Shown in pieces: positions 1 through 5,087 of a stretch of DNA of 5,087 nucleotides (its first letter is position 1; each line of letters begins with the position of its first letter). Both the position numbers and the translations under genes were made by a program. Source of the stretch: Acidimicrobiales bacterium (GTDB taxonomy: Bacteria > Actinomycetota > Acidimicrobiia > Acidimicrobiales > CADCSY01); contig JAUJLZ010000163.1 of assembly GCA_030447125.1 (NCBI GenBank), positions 1 to 5,087 on the forward strand, in the 5' to 3' direction. The notes below the pieces were generated by a model. It ran no database searches and was not told where the DNA came from. It saw nothing but the letters and a program-made list of their open reading frames with translations.

Positions 1-12
1 CTGATGGCTGTT

Positions 13-51
13 CCGCCAGGCCAAGGCGAGCTTCGCTCGCCGGCCTGGCGG
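13..51. repeat. Strong inverted repeat (17-bp stem, possible terminator)
   Basis: Positions 13-22 are the exact reverse complement of 42-51, and 25-31 of 35-41. The loop is TTC (32-34), with a two-base AA bulge at 23-24. The stem is almost entirely G/C. No T-run follows on either strand, so a classical intrinsic terminator is not shown, though U-less hairpins are common at gene ends in high-GC Gram-positives. It could also be a REP-like palindrome. Confidence 0.6.
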
Positions 52-173
52 CGGCCTTCCTCCTCACGGCGGCGGCCGGGAGGGCTGGCTGACGGCTTCG
101 GCCGGGAACTAGCCCGCTCGGCGTCCGAAACCTGTTGCTCGCGAGTCAAGTTCTCGGTCCGGATGCCGAGCGG

Positions 174-211
174 CCGACAGGGCGTCGAGCGCAGCGAGCT
201 TGGACTGTCGG
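174..211. repeat. Inverted repeat CCGACAG/CTGTCGG enclosing a repeat motif
   Basis: CCGACAG at 174-180 pairs exactly with CTGTCGG at 205-211. The 24-base loop contains CGAGCGCAGCGAGC (186-199). That motif is closely related to the copy at 256-272 and, as reverse complement, to the arm of the 13-51 hairpin. This suggests a small dispersed palindromic element rather than coding sequence. Function is unknown. Confidence 0.4.
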
Positions 212-225
212 AACCAGCGGGCAGG

Positions 226-240
226 GCCGCCGAAGGCGGC
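226..240 (-). terminator. Candidate hairpin terminator for the SpoIID gene
   Basis: GCCGCC (226-231) and GGCGGC (235-240) form a perfect 6-bp G/C stem around a three-base loop. Read on the minus strand it lies 33 bases past the SpoIID stop codon. There is no U-tract after it, so termination activity is an inference from position and stem stability. Confidence 0.3.
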
Positions 241-255
241 ACCACGCCCTTGTCG

Positions 256-272
256 GCGAGCGAAGCGAGCCT
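256..272. repeat. Short repeat motif GGCGAGCGAAGCGAGCC
   Basis: This sits immediately downstream (minus-strand sense) of the SpoIID stop codon at 274-276. On the minus strand it contains GCTTCGCTCGCC, which is also present on the plus strand at 30-41. A degenerate copy lies at 186-199. Motifs of this CGAGCGAAGCGAGC style recur between genes in many GC-rich genomes. Whether it is dispersed in this genome cannot be seen from one window. Confidence 0.4.
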
Positions 273-273
273 G

Positions 274-2058
274 CTAGGAGATCGATGCGACGGCCGGCTC
301 TTTTGGGCCGGCCGTGGCGCGTTGTCGGGGCCGGGGTCGGGCTGCTCCGCCGGCCGCCAGGCGGAAGGCGGCGCCGGCACAGACCCCGATGAGCAACACG
401 GCCGAAGCCAGAGCGGCGGCGGTCCGCAGCGGGTCCTCGAGATGGGCCAGGGCGGCCACCGTGACCAGGTCGTCGGAACCCAACAGCCGACCCTGGCCCT
501 GCCCGGCCACGGCTGAGGCCGACGAGCGGGCGCCGGTGCCCCGGGTCGTTCTCGAGGTGTCGGTGCCGTCGTCGGTCTCCACCGAGTCCGGTGGCGGCGG
601 TGGCAGGGCCTCGACGCGCACCGTGTACAGCGTCGAGCGCAGGCCGAGGGTGTCGTCGAAGCTCAGGGCCGGGAGCTCTCGAGGGCCGGCGTCGCCGACC
701 AACTCGATCGTGAGCGCCCGGCCCGACGGGCCCGTGGTCGCCACCCGCACATCGGTCACGGTGCCGGGGTAGGCGAAGCGTCGCCCGAGTTGGGCCAACG
801 ACAGACGCAGGTCCCAGGCCTGGGGATCGGCCGTGGGGTAGGAGACGACGCCCAAGTAGGGCAGGCCCTGACCGGACGTGCCGAATCCCTCTTCGGGGGT
901 CGCCGTGATCCCTCCGCCGCTGGCGGAGTAGACGGTCTGGGCCAGCCGGCCCCCGGACTGCACCACCTGACCCCGGGTGGCGGCCACAGCGGCATCCATG
1001 GCCCGGTACTCCGCCTGGGTCCCCAGGTAGACCTGGCAGGCCTGGGTGTCGCACAGCTCCCCGCTGAGGTCCATGGCCCGCAGGGCGTAGGTCCGGGCGG
1101 CCACCGCCTGCGCACCGAGGGACGCCTGGGGCCAGGAGCTGTCCAGTACCTCGCCCATGCCCCGGAGGTAGTCCTCGACGTCGACCACGTTGACCAGCCG
1201 CAACCCCCCTCCAGCGGCACTGGCCTGGACAGCTCCGCGATAGGTGGCACTGCGGGCGGGGACCCCGACCGTGGCGCCACCCCGGGGCACGGCCCACAGC
1301 GGTGAACCGGAGATGGCGGCACCGTCGCTCGGAGGTGGCGCGTCGCCAGCCTCGGGACCGGCGCTCGGCCTGGCCGGTGCGCCCTCGCCGCCCGCCGGGG
1401 GCGCCGGAGGGGGCGGCGGCGGAAGGGTCATGCCGGGGGACGGCGGTGGCGCTGGATCGGTGGGAGGCGCGGGCTCGGTGGGGGGCGGCAGCGTGATGGT
1501 CCCCCCCAGCAGCTCCCCCTCCTCCTCGGTCTGGGCGGCCGGGGCGGGCATCATCGTCGGAGGACCCACGGCCAGCGCAGCGAGCGTCGCCGAGGAGAGG
1601 GGCTCCGCCCGATAGGCGCCGTCGAAGCGCATCCGCACCGACCCGCCCGGGGCCACCGTCACCGGGAAGCCCGGATCCTGAGCGCCATCGCGTGAGCTGC
1701 GCACCTCGCCACCTCCGGGGAAGGAGACGACCGCCTCTCCACCGGGAGCGGTCTGCACCACCACCCGCACATCGCCGCCGTCCTGGCCGAGGCTCGTCCC
1801 CGGATAGAAGTGCTGGAGGATGTCGGCGGTGGAGGCGCCCTCGCGCCCCAGGGCGAGGGCGCCGTCTTGGGCCATGCCCACGCCGTGGCCCCAGCCCTTG
1901 CCCTCGATCACCGCCGTCGGCTCCAGGGCCGGCTCGCCCTGGGCCGCCACGGCTGGAGCGAACACCACCGGGACCGAGACGAGCCCGAGGACAGCGACGA
2001 ACGCCGTCAGGGCAGGCAACAACGCCGCGGAGAGACGGTGGGGGTGGCGAAGGTGCAC
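274..2058 (-). CDS. Exported SpoIID/LytB-domain protein, C-terminally membrane-anchored
   Basis: Predicted secreted cell-wall protein of the SpoIID/LytB family, whose best-known member is a lytic transglycosylase of sporulation. Numbering from the GTG at 2058 (594 aa): signal peptide 1-39, ending AVAA. GKGWGHGVGMAQ is at 53-64, followed by ILQHFYPGT to residue 88. A low-complexity Pro-rich linker spans about 188-223. The SpoIID core is at 289-329, with DVEDYLRGMGEV, the likely catalytic Glu at 303 and AQAVAARTYA at 316-325. Then come CDTQACQVY (336-344) and YSASGGG (377-383). A membrane helix at about 547-565 precedes an Arg-rich tail. In B. subtilis SpoIID the GHGVGM motif follows the core; here it leads, a layout I recall from other actinobacterial homologues. 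An upstream ATG at 2145 would add 29 residues, but it leaves 6 bases to divergent fdhD and buries the signal peptide. The 2058 GTG has AAGGTG 10 bases upstream. A sporulation role is not implied. Confidence 0.88.
   Translation of the reverse strand: MHLRHPHRLSAALLPALTAFVAVLGLVSVPVVFAPAVAAQGEPALEPTAVIEGKGWGHGVGMAQDGALALGREGASTADILQHFYPGTSLGQDGGDVRVVVQTAPGGEAVVSFPGGGEVRSSRDGAQDPGFPVTVAPGGSVRMRFDGAYRAEPLSSATLAALAVGPPTMMPAPAAQTEEEGELLGGTITLPPPTEPAPPTDPAPPPSPGMTLPPPPPPAPPAGGEGAPARPSAGPEAGDAPPPSDGAAISGSPLWAVPRGGATVGVPARSATYRGAVQASAAGGGLRLVNVVDVEDYLRGMGEVLDSSWPQASLGAQAVAARTYALRAMDLSGELCDTQACQVYLGTQAEYRAMDAAVAATRGQVVQSGGRLAQTVYSASGGGITATPEEGFGTSGQGLPYLGVVSYPTADPQAWDLRLSLAQLGRRFAYPGTVTDVRVATTGPSGRALTIELVGDAGPRELPALSFDDTLGLRSTLYTVRVEALPPPPPDSVETDDGTDTSRTTRGTGARSSASAVAGQGQGRLLGSDDLVTVAALAHLEDPLRTAAALASAVLLIGVCAGAAFRLAAGGAARPRPRQRATAGPKEPAVASIS
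290..315 (-). repeat. Inverted repeat in the 3' end of the SpoIID gene
   Basis: ACGGCCGGC (290-298) pairs exactly with GCCGGCCGT (307-315) around an 8-base loop. It lies within the last codons of the minus-strand SpoIID gene, starting 13 bases before its stop codon. It could form a hairpin at the transcript end and contribute to termination or mRNA stability. It may also be a by-product of GGC/GCC codon use. Confidence 0.35.
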
Positions 2059-2151
2059 GACGGGGCGGCACCTTATCGCCAGGAGCCCTCGGGTGGCGAC
2101 CGCCCGTGGTCGGGGAACGGGTAGAGCCGTCGAGGGTGTAGGCATGCCGGG
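2059..2151. promoter_or_regulatory. Divergent intergenic region between the SpoIID gene and fdhD
   Basis: With the SpoIID start at 2058, 93 bases separate two divergent genes, enough for promoters. On the minus strand an exact TTGACA occurs at 2158-2153, inside the first codons of fdhD. It would suit a -35 element for the SpoIID gene, but no good -10 follows at 16-18 bases. No clear Shine-Dalgarno is seen ahead of the fdhD GTG. The promoter assignment is therefore weak. Confidence 0.35.
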
Positions 2152-2952
2152 GTGTCAAGACGGGTGGTGCGGATGCTGGTGCAACGCCGGGACGGGGGAG
2201 AGACGTCCAGCGTCCCCGACGAGCTCATCGTCGAGGAGCCCATGGAGGTTCGCCTCGACGGCGCCGTGGTCACCACCACCATGCGCACCCCGGGCCACGA
2301 CTTCGAGCTGGCCGCCGGGCTGTGCTTCGGCGACGGCCTGCTGGGGGGTGTGCCCGTCCAGGGCATCGCCTACTGCGCCACGGGATCGGCGGTCTCTTCG
2401 GCCTTCAACGTGGTCACCGTGGACACCGGCGGCCTCGCTCCTCCGGCGCCGGGGCGCCTGGCCCCCACGACCTCGTCATGTGGCTTGTGCGGGTCGACCT
2501 CGATCGAGCAGCTCGTCGAGCGTCTCGCCCCGGTGGTTCCCGGGGCCGTCTTCGACCTTGACGTGTTGGTGGGCGTCCCCGACAGGGTGGGGACCGAGCA
2601 GGCCCTGTTCGCCCGGACGGGATCGGTGCACGCCGCCGCCGCCTTCGACCCCGAAGGACAGCCCGTGGTCGTGCGCGAGGACGTGGGCCGCCACAACGCC
2701 GTCGACAAGGTGGTCGGCCGCCTCTTGCTGGACGGCCGCCTGCCGGCGGACGGCCTGGGTCTCTACATCAGCGGCCGGGCCTCGTTCGAGATCGTGCAGA
2801 AGGCGTGGGCGGCAGGCTTCACCGCCGTGGTGGCCGTGAGCGCGCCCACGGCCCTGGCCGTGGAGACCGCCCGGGCCGGGGGCATCACCCTGGCCGGGTT
2901 CGTCCGGGGAGACCGCATGACGGTGTACGCCCCCGCGGTGACGAGGCGGTGA
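2152..2952 (+). CDS. fdhD: FdhD, formate dehydrogenase accessory sulfurtransferase
   Basis: FdhD moves sulfur from a cysteine desulfurase (IscS-type) to the molybdenum/tungsten bis-MGD cofactor, a step required for active formate dehydrogenase; it is cytoplasmic. The 266-aa length is normal for the family. Visible hallmarks in order: VEEPMEVRLDG (28-37), TMRTPGHDFELAAG (43-56), the sulfur-carrying pair in SSCGLCGSTS (Cys110 and Cys113), TGSVHAAAAFD (156-166), REDVGRHNAVDKVVG (175-189), ISGRASFEIVQKA (206-218) and SAPTALAVETA (230-240). The GTG at 2152 is the first start after an in-frame stop at 2122. ATG at 2173 is a possible alternative, and neither has a strong ribosome site. No formate dehydrogenase or molybdopterin gene lies in the window, so its client enzyme is encoded elsewhere. 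Its stop is 3 bases from the convergent coiled-coil gene. Confidence 0.96.
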   Translation: MSRRVVRMLVQRRDGGETSSVPDELIVEEPMEVRLDGAVVTTTMRTPGHDFELAAGLCFGDGLLGGVPVQGIAYCATGSAVSSAFNVVTVDTGGLAPPAPGRLAPTTSSCGLCGSTSIEQLVERLAPVVPGAVFDLDVLVGVPDRVGTEQALFARTGSVHAAAAFDPEGQPVVVREDVGRHNAVDKVVGRLLLDGRLPADGLGLYISGRASFEIVQKAWAAGFTAVVAVSAPTALAVETARAGGITLAGFVRGDRMTVYAPAVTRR

Positions 2953-2955
2953 GGC

Positions 2956-3300
2956 TCAGCCCCCGAACAGGCGGACGGCGACGCCGATCATCGCCGCCAG
3001 CGCCGCCGAGGTGGCCAGGTTGGCCGTCACCAGCTTGGCGAACTGGGCGTCGAGGCGAGCACCCAACGCCCGCACCTCACCTCGTAGCTCGGCCATCTCG
3101 CCCCGGAGGCCCCCCATCTCGCCGCGGAGCCCACCGAGCTCCGCCGTCAGCCGGCCGTCCATGGCCGCCATCTCAGCGCGCCGGGCGAGCTCGGACCAGT
3201 CCATCGGGGGAAGCAGCTCCATCAGGGTCTCGGCCGAGTCCTCTCCCAGCTCACGCACCAGCGCATCGAACAGCCTGCGTCGTCGTACATCGGTGACCAT
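2956..3300 (-). CDS. Small coiled-coil protein with C-terminal membrane segment (hypothetical)
   Basis: Function unknown; 114 aa. The N-terminal part (about 5-45) has an RRRLFDALVRELGEDSAETL stretch followed by LMELLPPMDWSELARRAEM. This resembles the opening of a group of small actinobacterial hypothetical proteins with a 'LMxxLPPxxW' signature, by memory only. Residues 48-88 form a probable coiled coil with three consecutive heptads, LRGEMGG, LRGEMAE and LRGEVRA (58-78). A hydrophobic helix (about 94-112, ATSAALAAMIGVAVRLF) suggests tail anchoring in the membrane. The ATG at 3300 is well supported: AAGGAG lies 6 bases upstream. The same frame stays open further upstream across hemQ, but that is antisense shadow. 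Its 3' end abuts fdhD. The gene could be a membrane-tethered oligomerising protein; no enzyme motif is visible. Confidence 0.8.
   Translation of the reverse strand: MVTDVRRRRLFDALVRELGEDSAETLMELLPPMDWSELARRAEMAAMDGRLTAELGGLRGEMGGLRGEMAELRGEVRALGARLDAQFAKLVTANLATSAALAAMIGVAVRLFGG
3067..3129 (-). repeat. Three tandem 21-bp units encoding heptad repeats
   Basis: Three in-frame 21-bp units encode LRGEMGG, LRGEMAE and LRGEVRA in the coiled-coil protein. The units differ at several bases, mostly at third codon positions, so the repeat is preserved at protein level rather than being a recent DNA duplication. Copy number may vary between relatives. Confidence 0.6.
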
Positions 3301-3408
3301 CAACGGCTCCTTCACCTGCTGTGGCGTGAAGGGGGAAGTGCACAGACAAGTGTAGGCACGGTGTGGGACAGCCGAACCTGCGAGGGCACCGGGCGGTAGC
3401 GTGTCGGC
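3301..3408. promoter_or_regulatory. Divergent promoter region between the coiled-coil gene and hemQ
   Basis: This 108-base gap lies between two genes that start away from each other. For the minus-strand gene, TACACT (3354-3349, minus sense) fits the actinobacterial TANNNT -10 pattern and would give a leader of about 40 bases ending in the AAGGAG ribosome site at 3312-3307. For hemQ, TAGCGT (3397-3402) ends 6 bases before the GTG start, which would suit a leaderless transcript. No clear -35 is seen for either. All assignments are by pattern only. Confidence 0.4.
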
Positions 3409-4101
3409 GTGCCCGAGCCTCAGCAGCCGGTCGTCCCCGCCGAAGGGCTGGCCGTGCTCCACCTCTTCTGCCGGCGCTCCCCGAACGCCGATCGCCAAGC
3501 CGTCATCGTGGCCGTCAAGCAGGCTGAGGAGGGCGAGCACCAGGTCGTGCCCTTCGCCGTGCTCGGCCACAAGGCCGACGTCGGCTTCATGGCCGTCGGT
3601 CCCGACCTGTGGCAACTCCGGCGGCTCCAGCGTGATCTGCAGGCGGCCGGCCTGGACGTCGCCGACTCCTACGTCTCGCTCACCGAGGTGTCGGAGTACG
3701 CCAAGGGCGTCCCCGAGCGGGCCAGGCGTGAGCGGCTCTATCCCACCCTTCCTCCCGAGGGCATGCCGGCGCTGTGCTTCTATCCCATGTCCAAGCGACG
3801 GAACGTGGGCCAGAACTGGTACACCCTGGCCTACGAGGAACGGCTCGAGCTCATGTACGACCACGGCAAGAGCGGCCGGGCCTTCGCCGGGCGGGTCGTG
3901 CAGCTCGTGACCGGCTCCACCGGCCTCGACGACTTCGAATGGGCCGTCACCCTCTTCGGGGTGGGCCCCGACGACCTCAAGGAGTGCGTCCACACCATGC
4001 GCTTCGACGCCGGATCGGCCCACTACGCCGACTTCGGCCCCTTCATCACCGGCCTGGTCGCCCCCCTCGACGAGGTCCTCGACCACGTCGGCCTCACCTG
4101 A
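3409..4101 (+). CDS. hemQ: HemQ/ChdC, coproheme decarboxylase (chlorite dismutase family)
   Basis: This enzyme oxidatively decarboxylates two propionates of coproheme III with peroxide to give haem b, the last step of the coproporphyrin-dependent pathway of monoderm bacteria. The 230-aa product has the family core: CFYPMSKRRNVGQNWY (123-138), YEERLELMYDHGKSGRAFAG (142-161), VVQLVTGSTG (163-172), DDFEWAVTLFG (174-184) and MRFDAGSAHYADFG (197-210). Tyr125, Met127, Lys129, His152, Gln165, Arg198 and Ser203 all align at a constant offset of 20 with S. aureus Tyr145, Met147, Lys149, His172 (haem ligand), Gln185, Arg218 and Ser223. This points to HemQ rather than chlorite dismutase, and to the Firmicutes-type active site. 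GTG 3409 is the first possible start after an in-frame TAG at 3397; no good Shine-Dalgarno precedes it. A permease gene follows after 10 bases. Confidence 0.94.
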   Translation: MPEPQQPVVPAEGLAVLHLFCRRSPNADRQAVIVAVKQAEEGEHQVVPFAVLGHKADVGFMAVGPDLWQLRRLQRDLQAAGLDVADSYVSLTEVSEYAKGVPERARRERLYPTLPPEGMPALCFYPMSKRRNVGQNWYTLAYEERLELMYDHGKSGRAFAGRVVQLVTGSTGLDDFEWAVTLFGVGPDDLKECVHTMRFDAGSAHYADFGPFITGLVAPLDEVLDHVGLT

Positions 4102-4111
4102 CGCCAGCCGC

Positions 4112-5087
4112 GTGCGCCGTCGCCTCCTCCCCGCGCTGGGTGCGATGGTCGGGGTGTCGATCCTCCTCGCCACCCTCCTCGCCACCCCCGTCGCCGCCCA
4201 GGCCGGCGACGAGGCCGAAGGCGTGCGAGGAACGATCGTCGACGACGACGACGAACCGGTGCAGGGCGTGGAGATCACCGTGTCGCAGGCCGACGGCGAG
4301 ACGGTGGGCACGGCCACGACCGGGGCCGACGGGGTCTTCGAGCTGGAGGTACCCGGACCGGGTGACTACACCGCCACCATCGACGTCGACACCCTGGGGG
4401 ATCTCACCCTGCGCAACCCCGACCGGGCGACGCTGGAGTTCCCGGTTCGAGAGGGCCAGGAGCGGACCCTGTTGTTCCCCCTCGGGGAGGGTGACCGGGT
4501 GGTCGGAGGCACGCTCGGACGCGTCCTCCAGCTCCTCGTGGAGGGGATCAAGTTCGGGCTCATCATCGCCATGGCCGCCGTGGGGCTCTCGCTGATCTTC
4601 GGCACCACCGGTCTCATCAACTTCGCCCACGGCGAGATGGTCACCTTCGGCGCCCTGGCCGGCTGGTACGTCAACGTCGCCCTGGGCCTGCACTTCATCC
4701 CGGCCACGGTGGTGGCCGTCCTGGCCGGCGGCCTGGCCGGTGCGGCTCTCGACCGGGGGCTGTGGCGGCCACTCCGGCGGCGAGGAACGGGCCTCATCGC
4801 CCTGTTGGTGATCTCCATCGGGCTGGGACTGTTCGTGCGCTACGTCTTCCTCTACCTGTTCGGCGGGGGCACCCGTCCCTTCGCCCAGTACGCCGTGCAG
4901 CGGGCCGTCGACCTCGGGCCCGTGGCCATCGCCCCCAAGGACATCATCTCCATCGTGTTGTCCCTGGTGGTGCTCGCCGGCGTGGGCCTGGCCCTGCTGC
5001 GCACCAAGGCGGGCAAGGCCATGCGCGCGGTAGCCGACAACCCCGACCTGGCCTCGTCGTCGGGCATCGACGTCGAGCGGGTGATCC
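4112..5087 (+). CDS. LivH-type branched-chain amino acid ABC permease with N-terminal beta-domain fusion (partial)
   Basis: The gene runs off the right edge; 325 codons are visible. It encodes an inner-membrane permease subunit of the LivH family, which with LivM, the LivF/LivG ATPases and a binding protein imports leucine, isoleucine and valine. UrtB-type urea or amide permeases share the same motifs, so the substrate is uncertain. Residues 1-29 form a signal peptide (RRR, hydrophobic core, PVAAQA). Residues about 36-95 look like a carboxypeptidase-regulatory-like beta-sandwich (GVRGTIVDDDDEPVQGVEIT, TTGADGVFELEVPGPGDYTA). A bridging segment reaches about 135. The permease starts near 136, with helices at about 143-166, 174-195, 196-215, 226-250 and 274-297. 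GLINFAHGEM is at 167-176, and the cytoplasmic ATPase-contact loop TKAGKAMRAVADNPD begins at 298. The frame is uninterrupted across the junction. GTG 4112 lies 10 bases after the hemQ stop with no visible Shine-Dalgarno, suggesting translation coupled to hemQ. Confidence 0.9.
   Translation, partial: MRRRLLPALGAMVGVSILLATLLATPVAAQAGDEAEGVRGTIVDDDDEPVQGVEITVSQADGETVGTATTGADGVFELEVPGPGDYTATIDVDTLGDLTLRNPDRATLEFPVREGQERTLLFPLGEGDRVVGGTLGRVLQLLVEGIKFGLIIAMAAVGLSLIFGTTGLINFAHGEMVTFGALAGWYVNVALGLHFIPATVVAVLAGGLAGAALDRGLWRPLRRRGTGLIALLVISIGLGLFVRYVFLYLFGGGTRPFAQYAVQRAVDLGPVAIAPKDIISIVLSLVVLAGVGLALLRTKAGKAMRAVADNPDLASSSGIDVERVI

Larger units (their letters stand above)
1..273. other. Intergenic region with hairpins and short repeats, no supported gene
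   Basis: I see no convincing gene here. Open frames exist in several registers but have no recognisable protein content, and the stretch is dominated by inverted repeats (13-51, 174-211, 226-240) and recurring GCTTCGCTCGCC-like motifs. A TGA at 2-4 could be the last codon of a plus-strand gene lying left of the window, with the strong hairpin beginning 8 bases after it. Another plus frame stays open from the edge to a TGA at 90-92. Neither can be tested without the sequence to the left. The minus-strand SpoIID gene ends at 274, so this is most simply read as a gene-end and terminator zone. Confidence 0.5.

Noticed and set aside
65..67. GTG on the minus strand as the start of a gene running off the left edge
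   Set aside because: Only about 20 codons are visible and they fall inside the strong 13-51 hairpin, so nothing supports coding.
135..149. Near-palindrome around CTCGCGAG (138-145) considered as an operator
   Set aside because: The flanks pair only with a bulge, no gene start lies nearby, and an 8-base G/C palindrome is expected by chance in such DNA.
4..516. A 170-codon plus-strand frame from the left edge
   Set aside because: It passes through the hairpin region and then runs antisense to the SpoIID gene; composition is Gly/Arg/Ser-rich and no family is recognisable.
146..2158. A 670-codon open frame on the minus strand overlapping the SpoIID gene in another register
   Set aside because: Its product is low-complexity Arg/Gly/Pro/Ala with no motif, typical of an alternate frame of a GC-rich gene. 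The overlapping frame has a signal peptide, SpoIID motifs and a membrane anchor.
1820..2839. A 339-codon plus-strand frame spanning the SpoIID 5' end and fdhD
   Set aside because: It is rich in Ser/Arg/Pro without motifs and overlaps fdhD, which has all family hallmarks in another frame.
2956..4317. A 453-codon minus-strand frame covering the coiled-coil gene and running antisense through hemQ
   Set aside because: Only the last 114 codons look like protein. The rest is antisense to the well-supported hemQ, and the ATG at 3300 has a strong AAGGAG site.
3774..4595. A 273-codon plus-strand frame overlapping the end of hemQ and the start of the permease
   Set aside because: It is an Arg/Pro-rich shadow; both overlapped genes have clear domains in different frames.

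Overview
The window is a very GC-rich stretch of chromosome-like DNA. It has five supportable protein genes: four complete, and one running off the right edge. The mix suggests a free-living high-GC monoderm, probably an actinobacterium, perhaps of the Acidimicrobiia type. It includes a secreted SpoIID/LytB-type protein with a leading glycine-rich GHGVGM motif, a coproheme-decarboxylase-type HemQ, a LivH-type permease, several GTG starts and strong G/C bias at third codon positions. This placement is an inference from protein style; there is no rRNA or other phylogenetic marker.

Layout. Positions 1-273 hold no gene I can support. They carry several inverted repeats and three related copies of a GCTTCGCTCGCC-like motif, and probably act as a gene-end and terminator region. 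Positions 274-2058, minus strand, encode an exported, C-terminally membrane-anchored SpoIID/LytB-domain protein. A short divergent intergenic region (2059-2151) separates it from fdhD (2152-2952, plus), the sulfurtransferase needed to make active formate dehydrogenase. fdhD converges, with only 3 bases between stop codons, on a small minus-strand gene (2956-3300) for a coiled-coil protein with a C-terminal membrane segment. A second divergent promoter region (3301-3408) leads to hemQ/chdC (3409-4101, plus), the last enzyme of the coproporphyrin-dependent haem pathway. Ten bases after hemQ begins a livH-type ABC permease gene (4112 to beyond 5087). Its product carries a signal peptide and a carboxypeptidase-regulatory-like beta domain fused in front of the permease.

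How they work together. No single pathway unites these genes. SpoIID acts on the cell wall, FdhD on molybdenum-enzyme maturation, HemQ on haem synthesis and LivH on amino-acid or related uptake. hemQ and the permease gene are close enough to be co-transcribed. I found no mobile element, CRISPR array or RNA gene. The most notable points are the domain fusion in the permease, the Firmicutes-type active-site set in HemQ and the motif order in the SpoIID protein.
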